A stretch of 64,000 nt of DNA from Dechloromonas sp. A34 (lineage in GTDB: Bacteria; Pseudomonadota; Gammaproteobacteria; Burkholderiales; Rhodocyclaceae): positions 3,844,001 through 3,908,000 of the forward strand of contig NZ_CP102486.1 in NCBI RefSeq assembly GCF_026261605.1. The letters run 5' to 3'. Numbering within the stretch: the stretch's first letter is position 1; the number at the start of each line of letters is the position of its first letter. Position numbers and translations under genes: made by a program. The notes beneath the pieces were generated by a model that saw nothing but the letters and a program-made list of their open reading frames with translations, was not told the origin of the DNA and searched no databases. Below are positions 19,579 to 27,372 of this stretch, one piece after another.

Positions 19579-21077
19579 GCGGCTTTCCACGCCGGCCTGG
19601 ATTTGACCACGTAGTCGCGCCCGGCCTGCTTCCAGACCGCCGCTTCCTCGCCCAGGGCCGCCGCCGTCCACGGATTCGCGGCCAACCATTCGGCCGGCAG
19701 GTCGAGCTGATAACCGCTACCCAGCAGTTTCACGGTGAAGGCGGGCAGGATCCGATCGTCCCGGGTACGGTGCAGAAGCACCGCCAGGCGCAGGCAAAAA
19801 ATCAGCAGCCAGGCGCTGTCGCCGGAGGGAATTGCGCCCATTTTCTCCAGCTTGCCGCGGTGACCAAGGACCAGCATGGCCAGACGCGCCTGGTCCTTCT
19901 TGGAGAAACCCGGCATGTCGGCGTAAGTCAGAATGTAGGCGCCATGCTTGTGATAGGCATTATGGGCGACGGAAATCCCGATTTCGTGCAGCCGCGTCGC
20001 CCACGTCAGGAACAGGACATCAGCTTCGGCTGGAGAAGCATCGGTCAACTGGGTCAGCGCCGACAAGGCGGTCGCTTCGACCCGTTCGACTTGGTCGGCC
20101 TCGACCTGATAGCGACGGCGAAACTGGGCGACAGTCGAGTCGCGCATGTCGTGATGATGGAAACGTCCAAGCAGATCGTAAAGCACGCCGAGGCGCAAGG
20201 CGCCATCGGCGTAGGTCATCCGTTCGATGCCCAGTTCCTCGAAAATCGCCGACATGATCGCCACGCCGCCCGGCAGCACCGGCAAACGGTCGCCCTTGAC
20301 GCCGGGCAAGTCGAGCGCTTCGGCCGACCCGGCCTTGACCAGCAGCCCACACAACTTGTCCAGGCCCTCGCGGGTGATGCCGCTCTCGCCGTTCGGATTC
20401 AGGCCGTTCAGTTCCAGGACGTCGGCAATCGCCCGTGCCGAGCCGGAGGAACCAACCGCCTCCTTCCAGCCGAGCCGCTGGTAGTCATGGGCAATCAGTT
20501 CGATTTCCTTGGCTGCCGCGACCTGGGCCTCGCGCAGGCGCTTCTTGTCGATCTTGCGGTCGGGAAAGAAGCGCAGCGTGTAGCTGACGCAACCCATATA
20601 GAGCGATTCCATCAACTGCGGATCGTGCCGCTTGCCGATGATGAACTCGGTCGAACCGCCGCCAATATCGACCACCAGCCGCTTGTGAGCCGCCATCGGC
20701 AATGAATGGGAGGCGCCGATATAGATCAGCCGGGCCTCTTCGCGGCCGGCAATGATTTCGATCGGAAAACCCAGCGCCGCCTCGGCCTGGGGCAGGAATT
20801 CCATGGCATTTTTGGCGACGCGCAAGGTATTAGTGGCGACGACCCGCACCGCGCCACTGTCCAGTCCCCGCAAACGCTCGCCGAAGCGGCGCAGCGCGTC
20901 CAGCGCCCGCCCCTGCGACGGCGCATCGAGCACCTTGTCGGCGGTCAGCCCGGAGGCCAGCCGAACCGGCTCCTTCATGGAATCCAGCGTATAGATCTGG
21001 TTGTCGACGACCCGCCCGACCTGCAGGCGAAAGCTGTTGGAACCCAGATCGACAGCCGCCACGGTTTCGTAAATCAT
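19575..21077 (-). CDS. ppx: Exopolyphosphatase (Ppx/GppA family)
   Basis: Releases phosphate from the ends of polyphosphate chains, and in some members hydrolyses pppGpp. The 500 residues show the actin-like ATPase fold motifs AAVDLGSNSFRLQVG and VVDIGGGSTEFIIG, then the C-terminal HD-like region (THE segment FLTWATRLHEIGISVAHNAYHKHG). The ATG at 21077 is chosen because it lies directly before the first conserved strand. A polyphosphate kinase gene, its frequent partner, is not in the window. An insertion sequence lies 87 bp upstream of the start. Confidence 0.93.
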   Translation of the reverse strand: MIYETVAAVDLGSNSFRLQVGRVVDNQIYTLDSMKEPVRLASGLTADKVLDAPSQGRALDALRRFGERLRGLDSGAVRVVATNTLRVAKNAMEFLPQAEAALGFPIEIIAGREEARLIYIGASHSLPMAAHKRLVVDIGGGSTEFIIGKRHDPQLMESLYMGCVSYTLRFFPDRKIDKKRLREAQVAAAKEIELIAHDYQRLGWKEAVGSSGSARAIADVLELNGLNPNGESGITREGLDKLCGLLVKAGSAEALDLPGVKGDRLPVLPGGVAIMSAIFEELGIERMTYADGALRLGVLYDLLGRFHHHDMRDSTVAQFRRRYQVEADQVERVEATALSALTQLTDASPAEADVLFLTWATRLHEIGISVAHNAYHKHGAYILTYADMPGFSKKDQARLAMLVLGHRGKLEKMGAIPSGDSAWLLIFCLRLAVLLHRTRDDRILPAFTVKLLGSGYQLDLPAEWLAANPWTAAALGEEAAVWKQAGRDYVVKSRPAWKAA

Positions 21078-21179
21078 TTGCTTGCTAGTACCGGAAGGTA
21101 GGACTGGCCGGCATTCTAACATCCAGCCCACGGCCAGGATTCCTGGCAAGCGGCCGTAAAATCTATGGTCAGCCCGATT

Positions 21180-21405
21180 TTTGCAAGGCAGGTTGGAGTT
21201 GATCTAAAGTGGGCTTGCGCAAATCAATCCGGCGTCGAATGGGGAGGTTGATTTCCCGCGCCACGATGAGAGCCGCGCCTGGCAAACCTCAAAAAAGCCT
21301 CAGCATGTGATTGCTGTTTTTACGTTCAGGTTCTTTGCCAGGCCGTTGTGCCGTTTAGTTCATCCCGTGATCTACCGTCGCAAAACCAGGGGGGTTACAA
21401 AATGA
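21180..21405 (-). ncRNA. Candidate guide (seek/bridge) RNA of the insertion sequence
   Basis: The non-coding region downstream of the transposase has no credible frame but clear secondary structure. A perfect 10-base inverted repeat (GCCTGGCAAA at 21277-21286 and its complement at 21334-21343) encloses 47 bases, inside which CAGCA / TGCTG forms a small hairpin (21301-21316). IS1111-group elements are known to encode their target-choosing RNA here. Exact RNA ends and the loop that reads target and donor are not determined. Confidence 0.5.
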
Positions 21406-21420
21406 TGAGGCAAGGCCTCA
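21406..21420 (-). other. Hairpin at the transposase stop codon
   Basis: TGAGGC-CTT-GCCTCA is a perfect 6-bp hairpin beginning with the transposase TGA. It lacks a T run, so it may mark the processing boundary between the transposase message and the non-coding RNA, or simply be chance. Confidence 0.45.
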
Positions 21421-22449
21421 GGTAGCTGCAACTGCCTGACGCGGTTGATAGTGTGTTCCTTTGGCGAGGATGGCCCAGGCGATCCTCGCCATTTTGTTGG
21501 CCAAGGCGCAGGCCACGATATTCGAGTGTCGCCTACAGAGCATCGCTCTGATCCATTCGCCCAGCGCATCGGTTCTGGTCTGGATGTGCTGCAGGGTCAC
21601 CCGCGCCCCCTGGACGAGGAGTCGTCGCAGGTTCTTGTCGCCGCGCTTGCTGATGCCGAGCAAGGTGGGTTTGCCGCCCGTGCTGTACTGACGAGGTACC
21701 AATCCGATGGAGGCGGCGAACTGGCGAGCATTGGCAAACTGATGGGCATCGCCCAGTTCGACCGCCAGCACACTGGCAGTAATGGGGCCGACCCCGGGTA
21801 TTTCCAGCAGGCGCTGGCTGCGCTCGTCTTCGGCCAGTTGTTGCGCCAATTCCCGCTCGACAGCTTTGATTTGTTCGTCCAGATACTTGAAGTGCTCGCG
21901 CAGACGTTCAATGAGCGCGATCAGACGGGGCGGCAGTTCGGCTTCGTGCTCCGCCAACAGGGCTGGCAGCCGCTTGATGATCGCCGCCCCTTTGGGCAGG
22001 CTGATGCCGAACTCCAGCAAGAAGGCGTGTATCTGGTTGGTGGTGGAGGTTTTATCCCGCACTAGCGCTTCGCGCACGCGATGGGTGGCCGAGATCGTCT
22101 GCTGTGTTTCGTTGCGCGGACTCACGAAGCGCATGTTCGGCCGACTCGCCGCTTCGCAGATGGCTTGGGCATCGGCAAAGTCGTTCTTGTTGCCTTGCAC
22201 GAAGGGTTTCACGAATTGCGGTGAGATCAGCTTCGCCTCGTGCCCCATCGCCGTGAGTCGCCGTGCAATCCAGTGCGCTCCGGCGCACGCTTCCATAACG
22301 ACACGACAGGCCGGAACATTCACGAGTTGCGTCAGCATCTGGCTTCGCGAGAGTTTCTTGCGAAATACCATGCGACCCGATGCATCCTGACCGTGTAGGT
22401 GGAAGCAATGCTTCCCAAGATCAATCCCAATTAGCGTCACAATGTTCAT
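21418..22449 (-). CDS. IS110-family transposase (IS1111 group)
   Basis: DEDD-type recombinase of 343 residues. The RuvC-like N-terminal domain starts VTLIGIDLGKHCFHLHGQD; the C-terminal part has the transposase_20 block RLLEIPGVGPITASVLAVELGD followed by FAASIGLVPRQYSTGGKPTLLGISKRGD, which carries the serine of this family. It appears complete with a strong GGAGG 5 bp before the ATG, so the element may still be active. Confidence 0.95.
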   Translation of the reverse strand: MNIVTLIGIDLGKHCFHLHGQDASGRMVFRKKLSRSQMLTQLVNVPACRVVMEACAGAHWIARRLTAMGHEAKLISPQFVKPFVQGNKNDFADAQAICEAASRPNMRFVSPRNETQQTISATHRVREALVRDKTSTTNQIHAFLLEFGISLPKGAAIIKRLPALLAEHEAELPPRLIALIERLREHFKYLDEQIKAVERELAQQLAEDERSQRLLEIPGVGPITASVLAVELGDAHQFANARQFAASIGLVPRQYSTGGKPTLLGISKRGDKNLRRLLVQGARVTLQHIQTRTDALGEWIRAMLCRRHSNIVACALANKMARIAWAILAKGTHYQPRQAVAAT

Positions 22450-22519
22450 GATGGCCTCCAGAAGAAAAATCCCCGCTCAGCTTACCGCTGGCGGGGATCG
22501 GGCTGACCATCTCATTAAA

Positions 22520-22543
22520 GCCCGCCGGTTTGCAGCGGCAGGC
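22520..22543. terminator. Bidirectional terminator downstream of prpE
   Basis: GCCCGCCG pairs with CGGCAGGC over 8 positions with one mismatch, around an 8-base loop. The plus side ends in TTTTT and the minus side in CTTTAA. It lies 26 bp past the prpE stop and 10 bp from the right repeat of the insertion sequence. Confidence 0.65.
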
Positions 22544-22568
22544 TTTTTCTGGAAAACGACAGGCTTTT

Positions 22569-24461
22569 TTAGCTAGCCAGCGCCTTCTTGATCTGCTCCA
22601 GCGTGGACGGATCGTCGATGGTCGTCAAATCGCCCGGATCGCGGCCTTCGGCCAGGGCCTGCAGCGAACGGCGCAGCATCTTGCCGGAGCGGGTCTTGGG
22701 CAGACCAGTCACGAAATGCACGCGGGCCGGTCGACCGATGGCACCGAGGATGCTGTCGACCGTACCGAAAACTTCCTTCTCCAGCGCCTTGACCAACTCG
22801 GGCGTCGCCACGCGGGCGGCATCCTTGACCACGGCAAAGGCCATCGGGACCTGGCCCTTGAGCTTATCGTCGACACCAACCACGGCCACTTCGGCAATCG
22901 CTGTATGGTTCTGGATGGCTTCCTCGATTTCACGGGTGCCCAGACGGTGACCGGCGACGTTGATCACGTCGTCGGTACGACCGAGGATGGTGAAGTAACC
23001 ATCGTCATCCTTGATCGCCCAGTCGTAGGAGGAATAAACCAGCGGCTCCTTGAACAACGTGAAGTAGGTGCTGACGAAACGGTCGTCCTGGCCCCAGACG
23101 GTGCTCAGACAGCCGGGCGGCAGCGGCGGAATGACGGCGGCGATACCCTTTTCATTGGCATCGCAGACGGAACCGTCTTCGCGGAAGATCTGCAGGTTGT
23201 AACCATAAACCGGGAAGCTCGGCGAGCCGTACTTGATCGGCGTGTTTTCGACGCCGGGCAGCGCAGCCAGCATCGGCCAGCCGGTTTCGGTCTGCCAGTA
23301 GTTGTCGATCACCGGCTTGCCGAGTTCAGTCATGAACCATTCGTGGGTCGGCTGGTCAAGCGGCTCGCCGGCCATGAAGACATGCTTCAGCGAGGACAGG
23401 TCGTACTTGTGCATATAGGCCGGGTCCTGCTTCTTCAGGACGCGAGCCGCGGTCGGTGCCGAGAACATCACGGTGACCTTGTATTTCTCGACGATCTGCC
23501 ACCAGATGCCCGGATCGGGGCGCAGCGGCGTGCCTTCGTACATGATCGTCGCCATACCGGCGATCAGCGGACCGTAGATGATGTAGGAATGGCCGACCAC
23601 CCAGCCGATATCGGAGGTCGAGAAGTAGGTTTCGCCCTCGCCGCCGCAATAGATGTGCTTCATCGAGGAAGCCAGCGCCACGGCGTAACCGCCGGTATCA
23701 CGCTGCACGCCCTTCGGCTTGCCGGTCGTACCCGAGGTGTAGAGGATGTAGGACGGCTCGTTGGACTCCATCCACTCACACGGTACCTTGGCATCCATGA
23801 ACTGGGCACGCAGGGTGGCATAGTCGACATCGCGACCGGCAACCTTGTTGAATTCCTTGTCCAGACCACGATCGATCATCAGCACCTTGGCCGGCTTGTG
23901 TTCGGCCAGTTCGATCGCTTCGTCGAGCAGGTGCTTGTAGGGCACCGCCTTGCCACCGCGCATGCCGGCATCGCTGGAGACGATCAGCGTCGGCTTGGCA
24001 TCGTCGATGCGGGTGGCCAGCGAACCGGAGGCAAAACCACCAAACACCACCGAGTGAATGGCGCCGATCCGTGCCGAAGCCAGAATCGCGAAGCAGGCCT
24101 GGGCAACCATCGGCATGTAGATCAGTACGCGGTCGCCGCGCTTGACGCCGAGGCTCTGGTAAATCGCCGCCATGCGTTCGATTTCGCGCTGCAGTTCGGC
24201 AAAGCTGTAGACTGTCTCCTCGTCCGTTTCGGTGGAAACGAAGATCAGGGCGCGATCGTTCGGCCGCTTGGCCGCGTGGCGGTCAACCGCGTTGTAGCAG
24301 AGATTGGTCTTGCCGCCGACGAACCACTTGGCAAACGGCGGACGGGAATAGTCACAGACCTGGGTAAATGGCTCTTTCCAGTCGATGAGTTGGGCCTGTT
24401 CGGTCCAGAACTCGTTCGGCTTTTCGATGGAATACTGGTGAAACTCCTTGTACGTCGCCAT
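22569..24461 (-). CDS. prpE: Propionate-CoA ligase (propionyl-CoA synthetase)
   Basis: AMP-forming enzyme that makes propionyl-CoA from propionate, ATP and CoA. The 630 residues fit PrpE: N-terminus YKEFHQYSIEKPNEFW, adenylation motif YILYTSGTTGKPKGVQRDTGG, the DNYWQTETGWP block, and the C-terminal PKTRSGKMLRRSL with the reactive lysine. The phrase GYAVAL after the core motif favours PrpE over acetyl-CoA synthetase. The start at 24461 has GGGAG 6 bp upstream. No prpB, prpC or acnD gene is nearby. An AcuI-type reductase gene lies two genes upstream in the same direction, so both may serve propionyl-CoA formation. Confidence 0.9.
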   Translation of the reverse strand: MATYKEFHQYSIEKPNEFWTEQAQLIDWKEPFTQVCDYSRPPFAKWFVGGKTNLCYNAVDRHAAKRPNDRALIFVSTETDEETVYSFAELQREIERMAAIYQSLGVKRGDRVLIYMPMVAQACFAILASARIGAIHSVVFGGFASGSLATRIDDAKPTLIVSSDAGMRGGKAVPYKHLLDEAIELAEHKPAKVLMIDRGLDKEFNKVAGRDVDYATLRAQFMDAKVPCEWMESNEPSYILYTSGTTGKPKGVQRDTGGYAVALASSMKHIYCGGEGETYFSTSDIGWVVGHSYIIYGPLIAGMATIMYEGTPLRPDPGIWWQIVEKYKVTVMFSAPTAARVLKKQDPAYMHKYDLSSLKHVFMAGEPLDQPTHEWFMTELGKPVIDNYWQTETGWPMLAALPGVENTPIKYGSPSFPVYGYNLQIFREDGSVCDANEKGIAAVIPPLPPGCLSTVWGQDDRFVSTYFTLFKEPLVYSSYDWAIKDDDGYFTILGRTDDVINVAGHRLGTREIEEAIQNHTAIAEVAVVGVDDKLKGQVPMAFAVVKDAARVATPELVKALEKEVFGTVDSILGAIGRPARVHFVTGLPKTRSGKMLRRSLQALAEGRDPGDLTTIDDPSTLEQIKKALAS

Positions 24462-24510
24462 AGGGCTCCCTCTATTTAGGTTTTCCTGCACTACACAAAC
24501 ACTGAACGGA

Positions 24511-25635
24511 TTATTTTTTTGCTGAATTCCGTTCACTCAAACGGCGTTCGATCTCTGCCATCGGCAAAGCCAAACCCAATTCCTGATTGATCAGACCGAT
24601 CAAGGGCAACAATTGTCGGGCCAGCGCATCGAGATGCGGCTTGACCGGCTCCGGTCGATTGGCCGCCAGCAATTCCAGGGCATGACCGATCGAAATCGGC
24701 CGCGTCGCCGGACTGATGCCACCCGACTCGGTTCGATTGCCCCCCGCCCGCATAGCCTCCTGCATGCGCCGGCCGGCGCTATCGAGCAAGGCTCCGGCCG
24801 AATTGACCTGATCAGTTACCACGCTGGCCAGACCGATACTGACGGTCAAGGCCACGGTTTGCCCCTTCAACGAAAGACGGGCCACTTCGACCGCCTCGCG
24901 TACCCGTTCGGCAAAGGTCGCACAGAACGCCAGCGCCGTTCCGGGAGAAACAACCGCATACTGACCGGCACCGTAATGCCCCAGGCTGTCTTCCTGACGC
25001 ATTTTGCCGGCCAGCATCTTGGCGAAGCGATTGCCGATTTCTTCGGCGACTTTCGGACCGAATCGCTCACACATGGCATCAAAGCCGTCGAAGCCCAGAA
25101 CCATCACACTGGTATCGACGCCGTGGCGTGCCGAATGCGAGAGCGCCTGGGCCACCTGGAGTTCGAGAAATTTTCTTGAAAACAGGCCGCTGACCGGATC
25201 CTGGACCATCGCTTCGCGACCGGCATCGAGGCTTTCCTGGGCATTGGACAGCGCCAGCAAGTTGTTCAAGCGCGTCAGAATCTCGGCAGTTCCTGCACCC
25301 TTCGTGACAAAGTCCGAAACACCCATAGCCCTGGCCTTGACCCGTTCCTCCTCAGTTTCCTCGCCGGAAACCAGAATGAAAGGCAATTGCTGCAGGCGAC
25401 GCAATTTGGAAGTCCGTACCCGCTCGAGCAATTCGTAGCCGTTGAGCTTGGGCATCTGGAGGTCGGAAATCACGGCACGAATCGAATGATCCAGCACCAG
25501 CGTTTGCCAGGCCGCGTCGCCATCCCCTTCCTCACGAACCTCGTAGGATCCCTTCAGATGCTGAATGAGCGATATCCGGACGACCCGCGAGTCGTCGACG
25601 ACGAGAATACGTGGCAGCTCAGCCACGTCAGACAC
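24511..25635 (-). CDS. Response regulator with a degenerate GGDEF domain
   Basis: A 374-residue two-domain protein. The receiver domain (residues 8-130) has the acidic pair Asp14-Asp15, phospho-acceptor Asp58 in ISDLQMPKLNG and Lys112. The GGDEF domain (about 145-290) has GAGQY at 222-226 in place of GGDEF, so cyclase activity is unlikely. The RxxD inhibitory site (Arg213 to Asp216) keeps its normal spacing of five residues before the motif, so it may bind c-di-GMP as a receptor. A short C-terminal helical tail follows. Its start overlaps the AcuI-like gene by 8 bp. Confidence 0.85.
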   Translation of the reverse strand: MSDVAELPRILVVDDSRVVRISLIQHLKGSYEVREEGDGDAAWQTLVLDHSIRAVISDLQMPKLNGYELLERVRTSKLRRLQQLPFILVSGEETEEERVKARAMGVSDFVTKGAGTAEILTRLNNLLALSNAQESLDAGREAMVQDPVSGLFSRKFLELQVAQALSHSARHGVDTSVMVLGFDGFDAMCERFGPKVAEEIGNRFAKMLAGKMRQEDSLGHYGAGQYAVVSPGTALAFCATFAERVREAVEVARLSLKGQTVALTVSIGLASVVTDQVNSAGALLDSAGRRMQEAMRAGGNRTESGGISPATRPISIGHALELLAANRPEPVKPHLDALARQLLPLIGLINQELGLALPMAEIERRLSERNSAKK

Positions 25636-26623
25636 CCGCTATCTCGACGACAACGCGGCCTTTCGCCCGACCGGCAATGTATTGCTCGAAAGCCGCCGGC
25701 AACTCATCGAATGAAATGGCGCGTGACATTGCCGCCAGATGCGGTGGCCGCAGGTCATCGGCCAGGCGTTGCCAGACTCCGCGGCGATAGGGATCGCGGA
25801 TATAACCCGAATCAACCCCGAGCAGGGACACCCCGCGCAGGATAAAGGGAGCCACTGTCGTATTCAGGGACATGCTTGCCGCCAGGCCAATACTGGCGAT
25901 CGTGCCGCCCTGCTCCATGGTGCTAGCGATCCAAGCCAGGATGTCGCCACCGAGATTATCGACCGCACCTGCCCAGCGGGCGCGGTCAAGCGGACGGATC
26001 TTCGTGAGATCAAGGCTTTGACGGAGCATAACTTCGGCCGCGCCCAGTTCGCGCAGGTAATCCGCTTCACTCTCCTTGCCGGTGAGCGCCACCACGTGAT
26101 AGCCGATCTTGGCAAGCATATCGATAGCCAGGCTGCCGACGCCGCCGGTCGCACCGGTAACGATCACCGGTCCCTTGTCCGGGCGCAAGCCGTTTTCTTC
26201 CATACGCACGATACCGAGCGCTGCGGTAAAGCCTGCCGTACCGAGCGCCATGGCGTCAAACAGACTTAGGTTTTCGGGCAAGGGCACCACCCAATCGCCG
26301 GGCACACGGGCAATCTCGGCGTACCCGCCGTGGTGCGCGACACCGATGTCGAAGCTGGTGGCTATAACCGGATCACCAACCTTGAAACGGGCATCCGAAC
26401 TGGCAATCACCGTCCCGGAAAGATCGATGCCGCCGACGCAGGGAAAGCGCCGGATGATTTTCCCGGCGCCCGTCGCAGCCAGTGCATCCTTGTAATTAAT
26501 GCTCGAGTAGGCCACCCGTATGGTCACCTCGCCCGGATCGAGCTGAGCCTCGTCCATCCGGACAAAAGCGCTGCTTGCCTTGCCGTCGCGTTCCTCAATC
26601 AGCAGTGCTTTGAAGGAATCCAT
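25628..26623 (-). CDS. acuI: Acrylyl-CoA reductase-like quinone oxidoreductase (AcuI/YhdH)
   Basis: NADPH-dependent medium-chain reductase that converts acryloyl-CoA to propionyl-CoA in the AcuI branch. The 331-residue protein shows MDSFKALLIEE at the start, SSINYKDALAATG, the FPCVGGIDLSGTV strand and the nucleotide-binding VIVTGATGGVGSLAIDMLAK. The start at 26623 has GAGG upstream and precedes the conserved first strand; the longer frame upstream is not conserved in character. With prpE in the same direction, a propionyl-CoA-generating function is plausible, but the substrate of AcuI homologues outside DMSP or 3-hydroxypropionate degraders is not certain. Confidence 0.82.
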   Translation of the reverse strand: MDSFKALLIEERDGKASSAFVRMDEAQLDPGEVTIRVAYSSINYKDALAATGAGKIIRRFPCVGGIDLSGTVIASSDARFKVGDPVIATSFDIGVAHHGGYAEIARVPGDWVVPLPENLSLFDAMALGTAGFTAALGIVRMEENGLRPDKGPVIVTGATGGVGSLAIDMLAKIGYHVVALTGKESEADYLRELGAAEVMLRQSLDLTKIRPLDRARWAGAVDNLGGDILAWIASTMEQGGTIASIGLAASMSLNTTVAPFILRGVSLLGVDSGYIRDPYRRGVWQRLADDLRPPHLAAMSRAISFDELPAAFEQYIAGRAKGRVVVEIAGV

Positions 26624-26744
26624 CGTGTTCCTCACTCCTCGGGGGATCAAATTGTATTCATAATTACGGATTATGAACATAGTTACCGCGGGCGATTTTA
26701 TCGAGTCTTTACACTCGCCCTCTTTTCAAATACATTACAAAGCT

Positions 26745-27254
26745 ATGCATAAAGTCCTAGCCCCATTCCTGCTTGCTGCCGCCCTCCTCTCCGGTGGTGT
26801 CGAGGCAGCCCAAGCGGCCGAACAAAGCCGCAAGCCGGAAGACCAGCTATCTTTTCTGGAACGTTACACCAACGCCGCACAGGATGTCATCCTGCAGGGG
26901 CTGAAGTTGGTCGGTGTTCGCTATCGCTTCGGTGGCAACGACGAAGATAGCGGTCTCGACTGCAGCGGTTTCGTCCGTCTGGTCTTCAAGGACAGCATCG
27001 GGGCAGCGCTGCCGCGTACCGCACGCGAAATGAGCGAAATTGGCCAGCGGATCGACACCAGCCAGTTGAAGCCGGGCGACCTGGTTTTCTTCAATACCAT
27101 GCGCCGTGCCTTCTCCCACGTCGGGATCTATCTCGGCGACAACCATTTCATGCACGCACCGCGCACCGGCGCCGAAGTCCGTGTCGAAAGCATGGAAAGT
27201 AGCTACTGGATGCAACGCTACAACGGGGCCCGCCGAATCATCGACGGCGAGTAA
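26745..27254 (+). CDS. Secreted NlpC/P60 peptidoglycan hydrolase
   Basis: A 169-residue cysteine peptidase that cuts the peptide part of peptidoglycan. A signal peptide (MHKVLAPFLLAAALLSGGVEAAQA) is followed by the catalytic domain: Cys73 in LDCSGFVRLVF, His125 in AFSHVGIYLG and His137 in HFMHAPRTG. Length and motif order are typical of single-domain NlpC/P60 proteins. The ATG at 26745 is chosen because it begins the signal peptide. A terminator follows 4 bp after the stop. Confidence 0.92.
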   Translation: MHKVLAPFLLAAALLSGGVEAAQAAEQSRKPEDQLSFLERYTNAAQDVILQGLKLVGVRYRFGGNDEDSGLDCSGFVRLVFKDSIGAALPRTAREMSEIGQRIDTSQLKPGDLVFFNTMRRAFSHVGIYLGDNHFMHAPRTGAEVRVESMESSYWMQRYNGARRIIDGE

Positions 27255-27258
27255 AGGA

Positions 27259-27282
27259 AAGCGGCCGGCGAGCCGCTTTTTT
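27259..27282 (+). terminator. Terminator after the NlpC/P60 gene
   Basis: AAGCGGC pairs with GCCGCTT over 7 bp around a six-base loop, followed by TTTT. Confidence 0.88.
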
Positions 27283-27301
27283 ACACCAACAGTTGCTAAC
27301 G

Positions 27302-27352
27302 TTTCTCATTTACAAAATAAAAATCACACTTTACACTGCGGCCATTCTCATT
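27302..27352 (+). promoter_or_regulatory. Promoter with possible Fur sites ahead of the iron-binding protein gene
   Basis: TTTACA (27309-27314), 17 bases, then TACACT (27332-27337) form a good sigma-70 promoter 35 bp before the ATG. Two copies of TTCTCATT (within 27302-27310 and 27344-27352) resemble Fur half-sites; one overlaps the -35 box and the other the expected start of transcription. Iron repression by Fur would fit the gene, but neither site is a complete Fur palindrome. Confidence 0.5.
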
Positions 27353-27372
27353 CGACCAATGGAGTTTGCCGC

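Larger units (their letters stand above)
21165..22510 (-). mobile_element. IS110-family insertion sequence, IS1111 group
   Basis: Transposase gene plus flanks bounded by a 14-base inverted repeat: ATGGTCAGCCCGAT at 21165-21178 and its complement at 22497-22510. About 250 bases of non-coding sequence lie downstream of the transposase stop and only about 60 bases upstream. Inverted repeats together with a long downstream non-coding end are features of the IS1111 group, which makes no target duplication. A hairpin (ATCCCCGC / GCGGGGAT, 22469-22498) overlaps the upstream repeat. The true ends may lie a few bases outside the repeats, which are subterminal in this group. The element sits between ppx and prpE, 10 bp from a terminator hairpin. 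Confidence 0.85.

Noticed and set aside
21084..21115. TAGTACCGG upstream of ppx as a fifth copy of the 29-bp element
   Set aside because: The first seven bases agree, but the loop lacks GYCTTTG and no second arm is present.
22530..24479. A 649-codon open frame on the plus strand opposite prpE
   Set aside because: It mirrors prpE codon for codon, as is common in GC-rich DNA; the minus-strand product is an unmistakable ligase with all motifs.
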